Positions 42,786-51,619 of a DNA stretch of 64,000 bases are shown one piece after another (the stretch's first letter is position 1; each line of letters begins with the position of its first letter). The DNA comes from Bin87 sp965217175. GTDB lineage: Bacteria; Chloroflexota; Dehalococcoidia; Lucifugimonadales; UBA3495. The position numbers and the translations under genes are program-made. The stretch spans positions 62,001-126,000 of the forward strand of contig OZ244251.1 of NCBI GenBank assembly GCA_965217175.1. Reading direction: 5' to 3'. The notes beneath the pieces are model-generated. The model saw only the letters and a list, made by a program, of their open reading frames with translations. It did no database searches and was not told the DNA's origin.

Positions 42786-43352
42786 TTGTTTCAAAGAATG
42801 ATCAAGGCGGCGATGTTCGACACCGCAACCTACGAAGAAATCGAAGCCGACCGCGGGGCATTGGATCAAGCAGTAGTGGTGGTGATACTCGTCACCTTTT
42901 GCGGGATCATCGGAAGCATGTTGACCGCGTTGCTAGCCGGCTTGGGCATTTGGGCGGTGGTATTCGGATTGCTTGCCGGTTTGACCTTCGGGGTAGCCCG
43001 TTGGGCAGTGTGGGTCACGGCTCTCTACCTGGTGGGCGGTATGATCCTTCGCACCACCAACACGCAAACGAGCTGGACGGAGCTGGCCAGGGTGGTTGGG
43101 TTCGCCTATACGCCCGGGATACTGTCAATTTTTTCGTTCATGCCGTTCGTCGGACCTTTCTTTTTCTGGGCCGGTTTTTTCTGGACTATCGCCACCGTTG
43201 TGGTAGCCACCCGCCAGTCGCTGGACTTTGAATCCACGCCGCGGGCAATTGGCGTGGTCGTATTGGCCGGGCTCATTGCTCTCATTCCCTGGTGGATTAT
43301 CATTGCTATACAGTCAGCGGTCCAGGCCATCCTGTTTTATTCGTTCTTCTAA
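42786..43352 (+). CDS. Yip1-family membrane protein
   Basis: A 188-residue integral membrane protein with five probable membrane segments and the Yip1 pattern: a short cytoplasmic lead with MFDTATYEEIEADRGALDQA, then segments from about residue 32. A TWSELARVVGFAYTPGILSI-like conserved loop appears as SWTELARVVGFAYTPGILSI. The likely start is TTG 42786, placed correctly after GGAAGGTGG; ATG 42798 is an alternative. Bacterial Yip1 proteins have no settled function. Confidence 0.8.
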   Translation: MFQRMIKAAMFDTATYEEIEADRGALDQAVVVVILVTFCGIIGSMLTALLAGLGIWAVVFGLLAGLTFGVARWAVWVTALYLVGGMILRTTNTQTSWTELARVVGFAYTPGILSIFSFMPFVGPFFFWAGFFWTIATVVVATRQSLDFESTPRAIGVVVLAGLIALIPWWIIIAIQSAVQAILFYSFF

Positions 43353-43458
43353 CCTGGGCCGGTTGGGTCGACGGCCTCACGTGGCGAGTTCGGGTTGGAA
43401 CCGCATCGATCGTGTTACAGTTGCGGGGCGTGCTACATACCCAGCTACGGAGGGCGCG

Positions 43459-44184
43459 ATGCGAGACAAGTGGGCAGTTCGGGAATCGGTGTGGACGGCT
43501 CTTGAAGACGCCAAGGTGGTGAAGGGAAAGTCGGTACACGACAAAATACCCCACTTCATTGGATGTGAGGACGCGGCGCGGCTGGCGACCGAGCTGCCCG
43601 AGTGGCAGGCGGCCCGAGCCATCAAGAGCAACCCCGACCAGGCGCAACGCCCGTTGCGGCAATTGGCGCTGGAACACGGCAAACTGCTCTATATGGCGGT
43701 TCCCCGCCTGAAGGATGAGCGTGTGTTCATCGAACTGGATCCCTCCCGCCCGGAGGTTGAGCCGGCCAAAGCCGCAACCATCTCAGGGGCATTCAAAGTG
43801 GGACGCCCGGTTTACGTGGCAGAGATGCAGCCCATAGACCTGGTGATATCGGGTTCGGTGGCGGTTAACCGGCGGGGTATTCGGATCGGCAAGGGTGGCG
43901 GGTTCGCCGACCTGGAATACGGGCTGGCCGCCGCCGCTGGGGTGGTCCGCCCGGATACTCCGGTGATCAGTACGGTGCACTCCATGCAGGTACTGGACGA
44001 AGACCTTCCGTACACACAGCATGACGTACCTCTGGCGGTGGTAATAACGCCGGATGCCATCATCCGGTGCGATAGTGGCGCCGAAGATTTGCCCAAGCCA
44101 GCAGGGATTTACTGGGAAGATCTCGACGAGCTCAAGATTCGTTCGATTCCGCTGCTGGTGAAACTGCGGCAGCAGAACGGATAG
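43459..44184 (+). CDS. 5-formyltetrahydrofolate cyclo-ligase-family protein
   Basis: A 241-residue protein of the MTHFS/methenyl-THF synthetase fold. It starts at an ATG behind GGAGGGCG. The hallmark GxRxGKGxGYxD appears as GIRIGKGGGFADLEYG, and PLRQLALEHGKLLYMAVPRL and IDLVISGSVAVNRRG precede it. It is longer than typical MTHFS and resembles the archaeal/COG0212-like branch found with thiamine or folate genes, so the exact substrate is uncertain. Confidence 0.8.
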   Translation: MRDKWAVRESVWTALEDAKVVKGKSVHDKIPHFIGCEDAARLATELPEWQAARAIKSNPDQAQRPLRQLALEHGKLLYMAVPRLKDERVFIELDPSRPEVEPAKAATISGAFKVGRPVYVAEMQPIDLVISGSVAVNRRGIRIGKGGGFADLEYGLAAAAGVVRPDTPVISTVHSMQVLDEDLPYTQHDVPLAVVITPDAIIRCDSGAEDLPKPAGIYWEDLDELKIRSIPLLVKLRQQNG

Positions 44185-44624
44185 TCGGCTAGCTCCGCTG
44201 GGAGAGCAATTTCGCTGCGTGGCCGGACTCGGCGCCGGCCAGATGCGTAAGGTTGAAGTCGAGGCAAGGATGTTGAAATATCGCTTTTCGGGTCTGGCGC
44301 TAGTATTACAACGACGGATTGCCAAATATGGTGCCTGATCCTTCGTATTCGGCCACGAGTGAGAAATCGCAGTAAGCTCATGGCAGTACGGTTCAGGTCC
44401 AAATGGGTCGCGAAAATCACCCGGTCAGATTAACTGTCGTTGTAATAATAGCAGGCTGTTGAAAAACTCCCGCGCCCGCCCGGAGCTCAAAATCTAGCGA
44501 CCATAATCAGCACTTTATTGATTTCCTCGATTGGATTAGATGGATCCTGCATTCAACTCGACGAATGTCGTGAACAATCCGATGCTCGTTCTGAGTCCGT
44601 TTACCCGAGACGCCCTAATTCAAC
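44185..44624. other. Intergenic stretch with a possible IS end
   Basis: There is no gene. GCAGGCTGTTGAAAAACTCC at 44451-44470 resembles terminal repeats of IS1182-type and related elements, so an old transposon end may remain here. Confidence 0.35.
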
Positions 44625-44968
44625 ACCCTGTTAGGGCAGAGCAGCCCACCGGAGGGTGAGGCGTTCACTGCCATCAGCAGCGGGTCGTTTCACGTCTGCG
44701 GGCTGCGCACAGACGGGACGGCGGTGTGCTGGGGAATTGGGGACTTTGGTCGGGCCACGCCAACCGAGGGCGAGGCGTTCACCGCCTTGAGCAGTGGACG
44801 GTATCACACCTGCGGGTTGCGGGAAGATGGCGCGGCGGTGTGCTGGGGCAATAGAGAATTTGGCCGGACAAGCCCACCGGAGGGTGAGGTGTTCACCGCC
44901 TTGAGCAGTGGGCGGATGCACACCTGCGGATTGAGGGAAGATGGTGCTGCCGTGTGCTGGGGATCTAA
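44625..44968 (+). pseudogene. RCC1-like repeat protein, left part (interrupted by IS5 copy 2)
   Basis: The frame encodes three copies of a unit of about 37 residues of the form FGRTSPPEGEVFTALSSG, then HTCGLREDGAAVCWG. These are the Cys-containing RCC1/alpha-tubulin-suppressor-like blades found in bacterial surface proteins. No start is present, so the 5' end is missing, lost at an older breakpoint. The frame is cut at W-G-S-N by the IS5 element and continues at 45832. Confidence 0.85.
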
Positions 44969-45831
44969 GAACCTGTCTACGATCTCTGAAATAGGTTAAG
45001 TTGAGACTATTATCAGGGGAGGGGTAATCATGTCTCATTCCTATCCCAGCGACATCAGCCGGGAGCAATTCGCCCGTATTCTGCCGACGTTGGAGTCGGC
45101 TCGCCGCCGGACCAAGCCCCGCACCGTGGACTTGTATGACGTTTTCTGCGGCGTACTGTACCTCTTGAAAAGCGGGTGCCAGTGGCGAATGCTGCCGGCG
45201 GACTTCTCCAATTGGCGCACTTGCTACAAGTATTTCCGGCAATGGAGCGAGCGGCCTGGCCCAGGTCAGGATTCCATTCTGGAGCAAGTCCTAAAAAAAA
45301 TCGGTTGGCGCGGCCCGACAAAGCAATGGACGGAAAGAGCAGACCAGCTTCTGCATCGTGGACTCCCAGAGCGTCAAGAACACGGACACCGCCGGGCACA
45401 AGGGCTATGACGCGGGCAAAGAAGGTGTCGGGAATCAAGCGTCACCTCGCGGTGGACACGCAAGGATTGCCCCATGCGATACACGTGACTACCGCCGACG
45501 TTACCGACCGGGCTGGGGCTTTGGCGATGTTTGACCGGCGCCGGGACGACCTCAGCCTGGTGCGGAACGTGCTGGTGGACGGGGGTTACACCGGAAAGCC
45601 CTTTGCCACTGCGGTGCAAGGCCTGTTGGGAGCCTCGGTGGAAGTAGTGAAACGCAACGAACTGCACACCTTCGTGGTGCTGCCGAAGCGATGGGTGGTG
45701 GAGCGGTCTTTCGCCTGGCTGGAAAAGTGCCGCCGACTCTGGAAGAACTGCGAAAGAAAGCTCAATACCAGCCTGCAAATGGTGGTGCTTGCCTTCATGG
45801 TGCTAATCCTAAAAAGATCGTAGACAGGCTC
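44969..45831 (+). mobile_element. IS5-family (IS1031-like) insertion sequence, copy 2
   Basis: An 863-bp near-identical copy of the element at 639-1500, with the same ends and a TAA on both sides (44966-44968 and 45832-45834). It is one base longer because of an added A at about 45418-45420. This base breaks the second transposase frame, so this copy cannot make a normal transposase by the same route. It sits in an RCC1-like gene whose frame is restored when the element and one TAA are removed. Confidence 0.92.
45030..45823 (+). pseudogene. IS5-family transposase, copy 2, inactivated
   Basis: The first frame (45030-45410) matches copy 1. The run of eight A is kept. The second frame carries IVDSQSVKN but is broken by an extra A near 45419; the rest (KKVSGIKRHLAVDTQGL to the stop at 45823) continues in another frame. 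Several other substitutions distinguish it from copy 1. A single slippage event would now put either the first Asp or the later DDE part out of frame. Confidence 0.85.
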
Positions 45832-46092
45832 TAACAGATTTGGCCAGACAAGCCCCCCTGACGGCCAGACCTTCGTGTGGCCATCAGCAGCGGTGCGTTG
45901 CACGTCTGCGGGCTGCGCACAGACGGGACGGTGGTGTGCTGGGGAGAGGGAGATAACGGATATGGCCAAACAAGCCCACCAGATGGCGAGACCTTCGTGA
46001 CCATCAGCAGCGGAGTGTCTGATTCCTGTGGGCTACGTAAAGACGGCGCGGTCATGTGCTGGGGTGAGTCTTCAGCACTGGTTCATCCGTGA
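45832..46092 (+). pseudogene. RCC1-like repeat protein, right part
   Basis: The continuation of the repeat gene: RFGQTSPPDGQTFV, then two extra bases (TG) at about 45879 shift the frame, after which AISSGALHVCGLRTDGTVVC, WGEGDNGYGQTSPPDGETFV and SCGLRKDGAVMCWG give about two more blades before a stop at 46092. The TG insertion is a second lesion, independent of the IS. Confidence 0.8.
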
Positions 46093-46252
46093 TTCCAGGG
46101 CCAGCACCCGGTAACTCTGATTAGTTTTCCCCTTCCTCTGAAGTAGTATCAACGCAATTCGCCGAGTTTTGTCGTAGTATAATCGGATTTGAATAGAACG
46201 CCGACCCAGGACTATGCTTCCAGTCGGTCAATGAAGAAGGAGGTACGGAAAA

Positions 46253-46693
46253 ATGACTGAACAGATGCACGCTCAAATGGGAGGATCCACCGCGGGTTCG
46301 GAGGAGCTCATCGCCGCCGGGGCGGTTAGCTTCGGGTTGGAGTACCGCACCAACGTGGGGGCCATGAACGACGAGGGGATCTGCATCCACGTTTACGGAA
46401 ACGATATTGAAGGTGACGACAAGGAATTGTTGCGCTTCGACTGCTTCCGGATCAGCCCCCACTACCACTACCGGAATGCGCCCATTGGGCAAAACCATCG
46501 CCTGGAGCTGGACTTCACCGCCGAGGGAGATTCGCTGGCCTGGACGCTGGACAAAATCCAGAACCGTTTGCCGATAATGCTGCTCCGCTGCCAGGCAAAC
46601 TCCACTGCTCGCCAGGTCGACCAACGGGATGTTGAAGCGGCAGTGCCTCACATCGTGGCCTGGGCAGAGACCAAGACCCACAGGCGAAGCTAA
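46253..46693 (+). CDS. Hypothetical soluble protein
   Basis: A 146-residue protein starting at an ATG behind GAAGGAGG. It is acidic and has a conserved-looking core, GLEYRTNVGAMNDEGICIHV, YGNDIEGDDKELLRFDCFRI and SPHYHYRNAPIGQNHRLELD, with clusters of His and Tyr that could bind metal. There is no membrane segment and no family I can name. Its own ribosome site and a terminator downstream at 46810 suggest a real, independently expressed gene. Confidence 0.65.
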   Translation: MTEQMHAQMGGSTAGSEELIAAGAVSFGLEYRTNVGAMNDEGICIHVYGNDIEGDDKELLRFDCFRISPHYHYRNAPIGQNHRLELDFTAEGDSLAWTLDKIQNRLPIMLLRCQANSTARQVDQRDVEAAVPHIVAWAETKTHRRS

Positions 46694-46809
46694 CCCAATC
46701 CCGGAAAACTCGGGTGATCCAGCGGCAGGTTGAGACGGGACAAGCGGATCGACCCTTCCTCTAACATCACCCGCGTCGAGCCGGTATCCAGCCTGATTGA
46801 GCCTGAACG

Positions 46810-46836
46810 CCCCTCTCCTCCGGGAGAGGGGTTATT
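46810..46836. terminator. Terminator-like hairpin
   Basis: CCCCTCTCC and GGAGAGGGG form a nine-base stem around TCCG, followed by TTATTCG. It lies between the hypothetical gene (plus) and the convergent permease gene (minus). The same stem recurs at 52512-52533. Confidence 0.7.
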
Positions 46837-46855
46837 CGTTTAAGACGAGCCCTGC

Positions 46856-47701
46856 CTACAGCAATACCGCCACGCCTCGGCCCACCAGCATCGCGCCCAC
46901 CGCCAGCAGAGTCAGACCCATCACGAGGATCAGCAGGTTCAGGTTCACCTTGCCGGTGAGATTGGCGCCCAGGTAGCTGCCGACCATCGCCGCAGCGCCC
47001 ATCAGCACCAGGAGAATCCAGTCCACCTGCCCGTAAAGCACGTGGCCGACCCATCCTGCGCCCCCCATCACGAAACCGATGAACAGGTTGGTGCCGGCCG
47101 CGATGCGGGGATCAACTCTCAGGATGCGAACCAGCGCCGGCAACCGGATGCTGCCCAGGATCAGACCCACGGCTCCACCCAGCATTCCGACGGCGAACCC
47201 TATCACGCCCTCGGACGCGACGCGCTTGGGGGTGAACAATCCGGCGGAACCCTCAAGACCTGCTCCAAACAAAGCGCCATCAGAACGTCCCGCTTGCATC
47301 CGGTTGCGGGCGATGATCAGGAACTCAGCGCCTTGCCAGAAAACCAGCGCTCCGGCCAGAGCAATCAGCAGCTCATCAGGAGTGCGGTCGCTGAGCAATC
47401 CGCCGATGAACGCACCAATGAAGGCGGGCACGCCCATGGTAAGCACGATGCGCAGGTTCACCCGCCCGGCACGCAGGTGCCGGATGGTGCCGGCCAGGGA
47501 CGCCAGGCTGCTGACCAGAATGTTCGTGCCGCCGGCGATTGGCGCGGGCATTCCCAGCAGAAGCATGGCCGGCAGACGCATGGTGCCCAGCGCCAACCCG
47601 ACGAACCCGCCCAGTATGCCCACCAGGAAGGAGATAACCGTCAGCAGGGCCGCGTGCCAGATGACAACGTCGGAGGGCAGACCGATTTCTGAGAGGGTCA
47701 T
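46856..47701 (-). CDS. TauE/SafE-family permease, second of a pair
   Basis: A 281-residue membrane protein with about eight segments in two similar halves. The family marks are GGFVGLALGTMRLPAMLLLG, the repeated GSIRLPALVRILRVDPRIAAGTN and GAAAMVGSYLGANLTGKVNL. Members export sulfite, sulfoacetate or similar anions (TauE, SafE). It lies 46 bases after the paralog upstream on the same strand. The pair may form a heteromeric exporter. Nearby ComC-like and ComDE-like genes fit a sulfonate pathway. Confidence 0.9.
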   Translation of the reverse strand: MTLSEIGLPSDVVIWHAALLTVISFLVGILGGFVGLALGTMRLPAMLLLGMPAPIAGGTNILVSSLASLAGTIRHLRAGRVNLRIVLTMGVPAFIGAFIGGLLSDRTPDELLIALAGALVFWQGAEFLIIARNRMQAGRSDGALFGAGLEGSAGLFTPKRVASEGVIGFAVGMLGGAVGLILGSIRLPALVRILRVDPRIAAGTNLFIGFVMGGAGWVGHVLYGQVDWILLVLMGAAAMVGSYLGANLTGKVNLNLLILVMGLTLLAVGAMLVGRGVAVLL

Positions 47702-47747
47702 GGCAGTTTGCAGCCTGAATGTGTGATTCCGATTGGCGGCTGCGTTA

Positions 47748-48590
47748 TTACAGGAAGACGCTCAACGACCGCCATATCAACATTATCCCCGAACCTGTCA
47801 ACGCCACTCCCATTACCAGGATAAGCAGATTTCGGTCAATCTGGCCCGTAAGTCGGGCGCCAAGATAGCTGCCCACGATGGCGGTGGGACCCAATATCAG
47901 CAACAACTTCCAATCAAACTGGCCGTACAACAGATGCCCAATCCAGCCCAGGGCGCCCATTACCATTCCGATCAGCATGTTGCTGCCCGCGGCGACCCGG
48001 GGATCGGTGCGCAGGATTCGCAACATGAGCGGCAGTCGAACGGAGCCAAGCAGCAGGCCGACGGCGCCGCCCAACAGACCGACGCCCAGACCTGCTCCGG
48101 CGGAGGCGACGAGTCGCGCCGCCTGGTACCCACCACCTGAACTATCCAGTTCGTCGACTCTTTGCCGGCGTTCCGCAAAGGACTTTCTCCGACGCCGGGC
48201 CAGCAGGGCCATGGCGATACCTTGCCAAAGGATGAGCCCGCCGATCAATCCGATGAGGAGATTTTCCGGCGCCCGGCTGCTGAATAGTCCACCGATGAAT
48301 GCGCCGGCGAATGTGGGCAAGCCGACCACCATGACTATGCGGGCTTGCACGCGCCCGTCGCGCAGGTGTCGATAGCTGCCGACGATGGCGGCCACGCTGC
48401 TTATCAGGATGTTGGTTCCCGCTGCCGCCGGGGCGGGAATGCCCAGCAGCAGCATAATAGGCAAACGCAGCGTTCCCAACGCCAGGCCGATCAAACCGCC
48501 CAACAAGCCGATAAAAAATGACGACGCGAACAGAAACAATACGTGCCACAGGAGTAACTCATGTGGCAGGCCCGGCGTGAAAGAATCCAT
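47748..48590 (-). CDS. TauE/SafE-family permease, first of a pair
   Basis: A 280-residue paralog of the next gene with the same plan: GGLIGLALGTLRLPIMLLLG, AGTNILISSVAAIVGSYRHL and the second-half GSVRLPLMLRILRTDPRVAAGS. The segment between halves (about 140-160) is a charged loop, RRRRKSFAERRQRVDELDSS. It precedes the second permease and lies 48 bases downstream of the Ldh2-like gene on the same strand, so the three may be one operon. Confidence 0.9.
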   Translation of the reverse strand: MDSFTPGLPHELLLWHVLFLFASSFFIGLLGGLIGLALGTLRLPIMLLLGIPAPAAAGTNILISSVAAIVGSYRHLRDGRVQARIVMVVGLPTFAGAFIGGLFSSRAPENLLIGLIGGLILWQGIAMALLARRRRKSFAERRQRVDELDSSGGGYQAARLVASAGAGLGVGLLGGAVGLLLGSVRLPLMLRILRTDPRVAAGSNMLIGMVMGALGWIGHLLYGQFDWKLLLILGPTAIVGSYLGARLTGQIDRNLLILVMGVALTGSGIMLIWRSLSVFL

Positions 48591-48638
48591 TAGAACCTTT
48601 CCCCACCGGGCTCCGGATAGCGCCGGCTCTGGTGTTAC

Positions 48639-49691
48639 TTAGGGCTGGCCGACTGCCTCGGTTACGCCGACTTCTGCCATCAGGTCGGTGATCTGACGCC
48701 AGGTTTCGTCTTCGACGAAGATGCCGTCTCTGCGACGCTGCTGCTCGGTGCGATGTTCGATTTCACCGGGGTAGAACACTTCGCTGAACCCGGCGGCAGG
48801 CGGCGAGGTCTTTACGAATTCGGCGAACTCGGTCATCTCCTGCTTGAAGTCCTCAAGCGGGCGGAATTTGGACACGTCGAAAACAGCCAGGAAGCAGCCG
48901 TCGTTGTGGCGGGCGTGCGGGTCGATGCCGAAACCAAGGCCGGTGAGCAGACCGGAGAACATCTCTACCATGAACGACAGACCGAAACCCTTATGGCCCT
49001 GATCGGCGCCCACGGGCAGGATGGCGCCACCGGCAGCGTAGTCATTCGGGTCGGTGGTCGGGTCACCGTTTTTGTCGACGATCCAACCGGGCGGTACGGC
49101 TTCACCGCGGTTGCGGGCCAGCGAGATCTTACCGGCCGCCACCGCCGAGGTCGCCATGTCGAGAAGCACCTGGCCTTCCAGGTTGCTGGGCACACTGATG
49201 CAAATTGGGTTGGTTCCCAGGCGACGTGCGCGCCCGCCGAAAGGCGCAACGGCCTTGGGGCCAGCTCCGGAGTCGGCCGTCAGCAGGGCGATCATGCCCT
49301 CCTGAGCGCACATGGTGGGGTAATCGCCGAGGCGGCCGATATGGCTTTGGTGGCGGATGGTCAAGGCGGCAACGCCGCTCTCCTTGGCCTTGGCAATTGC
49401 CATGCGGGTGGCCCTTTCGGTTACGACGAACCCGAAGCCCCAGTGCCCATCGACGACGGCGGTGGTCGGCGTCTCGCTAATTACCTCGAAAGGAGCGCCA
49501 GGTACGATGTGGCCGCGGTCGATTCGCTCGCAGTATTCGGGGATGTGGATGACACCGTGCGAGTCGTGGCCGGTAAGGTTGGCCTTGACCTGGTGGGCGG
49601 CCACGATTTCGGCCTCATCTGCGGGGGTGCCTTTGGCCCGGTAGATGTGGACGGCGACTTTATGCAGGTATTCGGGTTGAAAAACGGGCAT
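48639..49691 (-). CDS. Ldh2/ComC-family NAD(P)-dependent oxidoreductase
   Basis: A 350-residue enzyme of the malate/L-lactate/sulfolactate dehydrogenase family, distinct from Rossmann LDHs. Marks are VKANLTGHDSHGVIHIPEYC with the conserved His, VAALTIRHQSHIGRLGDYPT, and APFGGRARRLGTNPICISVP with the cofactor-binding GTNP. DMATSAVAAGKISLARNRGE follows. It oxidises a 2-hydroxy acid to a 2-oxo acid. The family includes ComC, which makes sulfopyruvate from (R)-sulfolactate. With the TauE genes downstream and ComDE-like genes 6 kb away, sulfolactate is a candidate substrate; malate, lactate or ureidoglycolate are others. Confidence 0.88.
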   Translation of the reverse strand: MPVFQPEYLHKVAVHIYRAKGTPADEAEIVAAHQVKANLTGHDSHGVIHIPEYCERIDRGHIVPGAPFEVISETPTTAVVDGHWGFGFVVTERATRMAIAKAKESGVAALTIRHQSHIGRLGDYPTMCAQEGMIALLTADSGAGPKAVAPFGGRARRLGTNPICISVPSNLEGQVLLDMATSAVAAGKISLARNRGEAVPPGWIVDKNGDPTTDPNDYAAGGAILPVGADQGHKGFGLSFMVEMFSGLLTGLGFGIDPHARHNDGCFLAVFDVSKFRPLEDFKQEMTEFAEFVKTSPPAAGFSEVFYPGEIEHRTEQQRRRDGIFVEDETWRQITDLMAEVGVTEAVGQP

Positions 49692-49773
49692 CGGAAACCT
49701 CCGTAGCGCGGGGTGATTACCTAAATTATGCGTGGTGGAATTGTAGCAGGAATCCGGATTACAGGAATCCGGG

Positions 49774-50325
49774 CTATGGATGAGTGGCCGAAACTGGGCG
49801 GGTAGGATGGTTAACGATCCTTGCCCCTATTCGTACAGCAGGAGGGGAATCCCGAACTGATGAATGCCAGCGAGCCCCCGCGAAATCGCCACGAACCCTG
49901 ACCGTCAGACTGCTGCCGTTCACGTCAGTCTCGATGCTGCTCGCCCCCAATGTTTCCGCCCAGAGTGTTGGAGCAATCTGACGGGCAGGATCGGATGTAT
50001 TCACATTCGAAAACTGGATGAACGGATCCCCGTAATGCAGGATTCTGGACACCAGCATCTCCCGGTTCTGGATTGCGAATTCAGGCCGATAGTGCGCTAA
50101 AGCCAGGGCCATGAAATGACCTTCATCGTCCACTCCGGCGCCAACCCCCAACGCGACATACGGACTTGGCAACGGGTCTCGAAACACTATCTCGTTCAAT
50201 GAGTTGCGGGCGTTTTCTTCGGAGAATTGGGATGGATTGCGTCCCGAGAAGTACTCCAACGTGTTTGCCACCCGTTTCGCCGCGTCAAATGACTCAACGC
50301 CAAGGCTGCCAATCCAGGCCTCCAC
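49774..50325 (-). CDS. Hypothetical protein, possibly N-truncated
   Basis: A 183-residue soluble protein, Ser- and Asp-rich, with TLEYFSGRNPSQFSEENARN and ALALAHYRPEFAIQNREMLV. The only start is a GTG at 50325 with no clear ribosome site, and the frame continues upstream for a few more codons, so the N-terminus may be missing. It lies between the Ldh2-like gene and an MDR gene of opposite strand. I do not recognise the family. Confidence 0.45.
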   Translation of the reverse strand: MEAWIGSLGVESFDAAKRVANTLEYFSGRNPSQFSEENARNSLNEIVFRDPLPSPYVALGVGAGVDDEGHFMALALAHYRPEFAIQNREMLVSRILHYGDPFIQFSNVNTSDPARQIAPTLWAETLGASSIETDVNGSSLTVRVRGDFAGARWHSSVRDSPPAVRIGARIVNHPTRPVSATHP

Positions 50326-50473
50326 ACCGCAACCGGCGCGCCAGGGAGTTGCATATCGGGACCATCACCCCGCAAAGGATAGGAGAATGGGCGCAGAATC
50401 TTACCATGTCTTGGTTTGCCGGCGTCCATCGCTGCCTTTACACTGCCTCCATCACCATTCGGAGGGAACCACC

Positions 50474-51508
50474 ATGAAGGCTGTTTATATCAACGAAACC
50501 GGAGGTACCGACGTGCTTACGGTCGGAGACCGTCCCGAGCCGGAGATTAGCCCTGGCGAGATTTTGCTGCGGGTGGGCGCCAGCGCGCTGAATCACCTGG
50601 ATTTGAACCTCCGTGCCAACAACTGTCGACGCTTCCCTCACATCCTGGGCTGCGATATCGCCGGCGAGGTGATGCAGGTCAGCCCTGACTCCGGCGCTAA
50701 TCTGCAGGTTGGCGACCGGGTCCTGCTGGATAACCGCGTGAAATGCGAGGGTCACAATCTCTGCGAACACTGCGCCGGCGGCAACGACCAGTGGTGCTCG
50801 CGCCAACTGCGCATCGGGGTCGATGTGGATGGCGGCCACGCCGAGTACGTTACGGCGCCAGCCATCAACGCCTACACAATTCCCGATGAGATGTCGTTCA
50901 CAGAAGCCGCCGCCCTGCCCATCGCGGCCCACACGGCCTGGCACTGCCTGATCACGCAGGCCAAGCTGCAGCCGTGGGACGATGTACTGGTGCAGGCCGC
51001 CGGCTCGGGTGTGGGCAGCATGGGCATCCAGATTGCCAAAATGATGGGATGCCGCGTCATCACCACCGCCGGCAGCGACTGGAAGCTCGACGAGGCCAAA
51101 AAACTGGGCGCCGACGAGGTCATCAACTATCGCGAGGTGGACAGCATCAGCAACACGGTGCGCGAGATGACCAACGGTCAGGGTGTGGACGTGGTGTTCG
51201 ACTGCGTCGGCGCCGACGTTTGGCACGAGAACATGCTGTCGCTGAAACACGAAGGACGCCTGGTTATCACCGGCGTGACGTCGGGCAGTCAGACACCCAT
51301 GGATCTGTCAATCCTGCACGGGCGGCCACTGCACCTTATGGGCAGCGGAGGCCGCAGCCGCCGGTCGATGGCGGACGTAATGAAGATGGTGAATCAGGGT
51401 GCGCTGCACGGGATTGTCGGGCGAACGTTCCCCATGGACGGGTTGGCAGAGGCGCACCAGGTTATGCACGACCGCGATTTCTTTGGCAAGCTGGTGCTGG
51501 AGCACTGA
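50474..51508 (+). CDS. Zinc-type MDR dehydrogenase/quinone-reductase-like protein
   Basis: A 344-residue medium-chain dehydrogenase starting at an ATG behind GGAGGG. It reads MKAVYINETGGTDVLTVGDR and LGCDIAGEVMQVSPDSG. A structural-zinc-type Cys loop is present (RVKCEGHNLCEHCAGGNDQWC), while the catalytic Cys of ADH is replaced by Leu/Asn (ALNHLDLNLR), as in quinone-reductase-like members. The cofactor motif is AAGSGVGSMGIQIAKMMGCR. It reduces or oxidises a carbonyl or enone of unknown identity. Confidence 0.85.
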   Translation: MKAVYINETGGTDVLTVGDRPEPEISPGEILLRVGASALNHLDLNLRANNCRRFPHILGCDIAGEVMQVSPDSGANLQVGDRVLLDNRVKCEGHNLCEHCAGGNDQWCSRQLRIGVDVDGGHAEYVTAPAINAYTIPDEMSFTEAAALPIAAHTAWHCLITQAKLQPWDDVLVQAAGSGVGSMGIQIAKMMGCRVITTAGSDWKLDEAKKLGADEVINYREVDSISNTVREMTNGQGVDVVFDCVGADVWHENMLSLKHEGRLVITGVTSGSQTPMDLSILHGRPLHLMGSGGRSRRSMADVMKMVNQGALHGIVGRTFPMDGLAEAHQVMHDRDFFGKLVLEH

Positions 51509-51619
51509 CCCTGCCTGGCAAACAGGAGCAACGCCCGACGGTAGTCAACTTCAGTGTGGGCGGTTACAATAATCGACACTAACTGATTGCTTTATCACTG
51601 CCTAGGAGGCCACTGCACC

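Noticed and set aside
45176..45823. An intact 215-residue transposase frame in IS5 copy 2
   Set aside because: Its first 80 residues are out-of-frame sequence with respect to copy 1 and lack the first catalytic Asp; only the part after the added A is real transposase.
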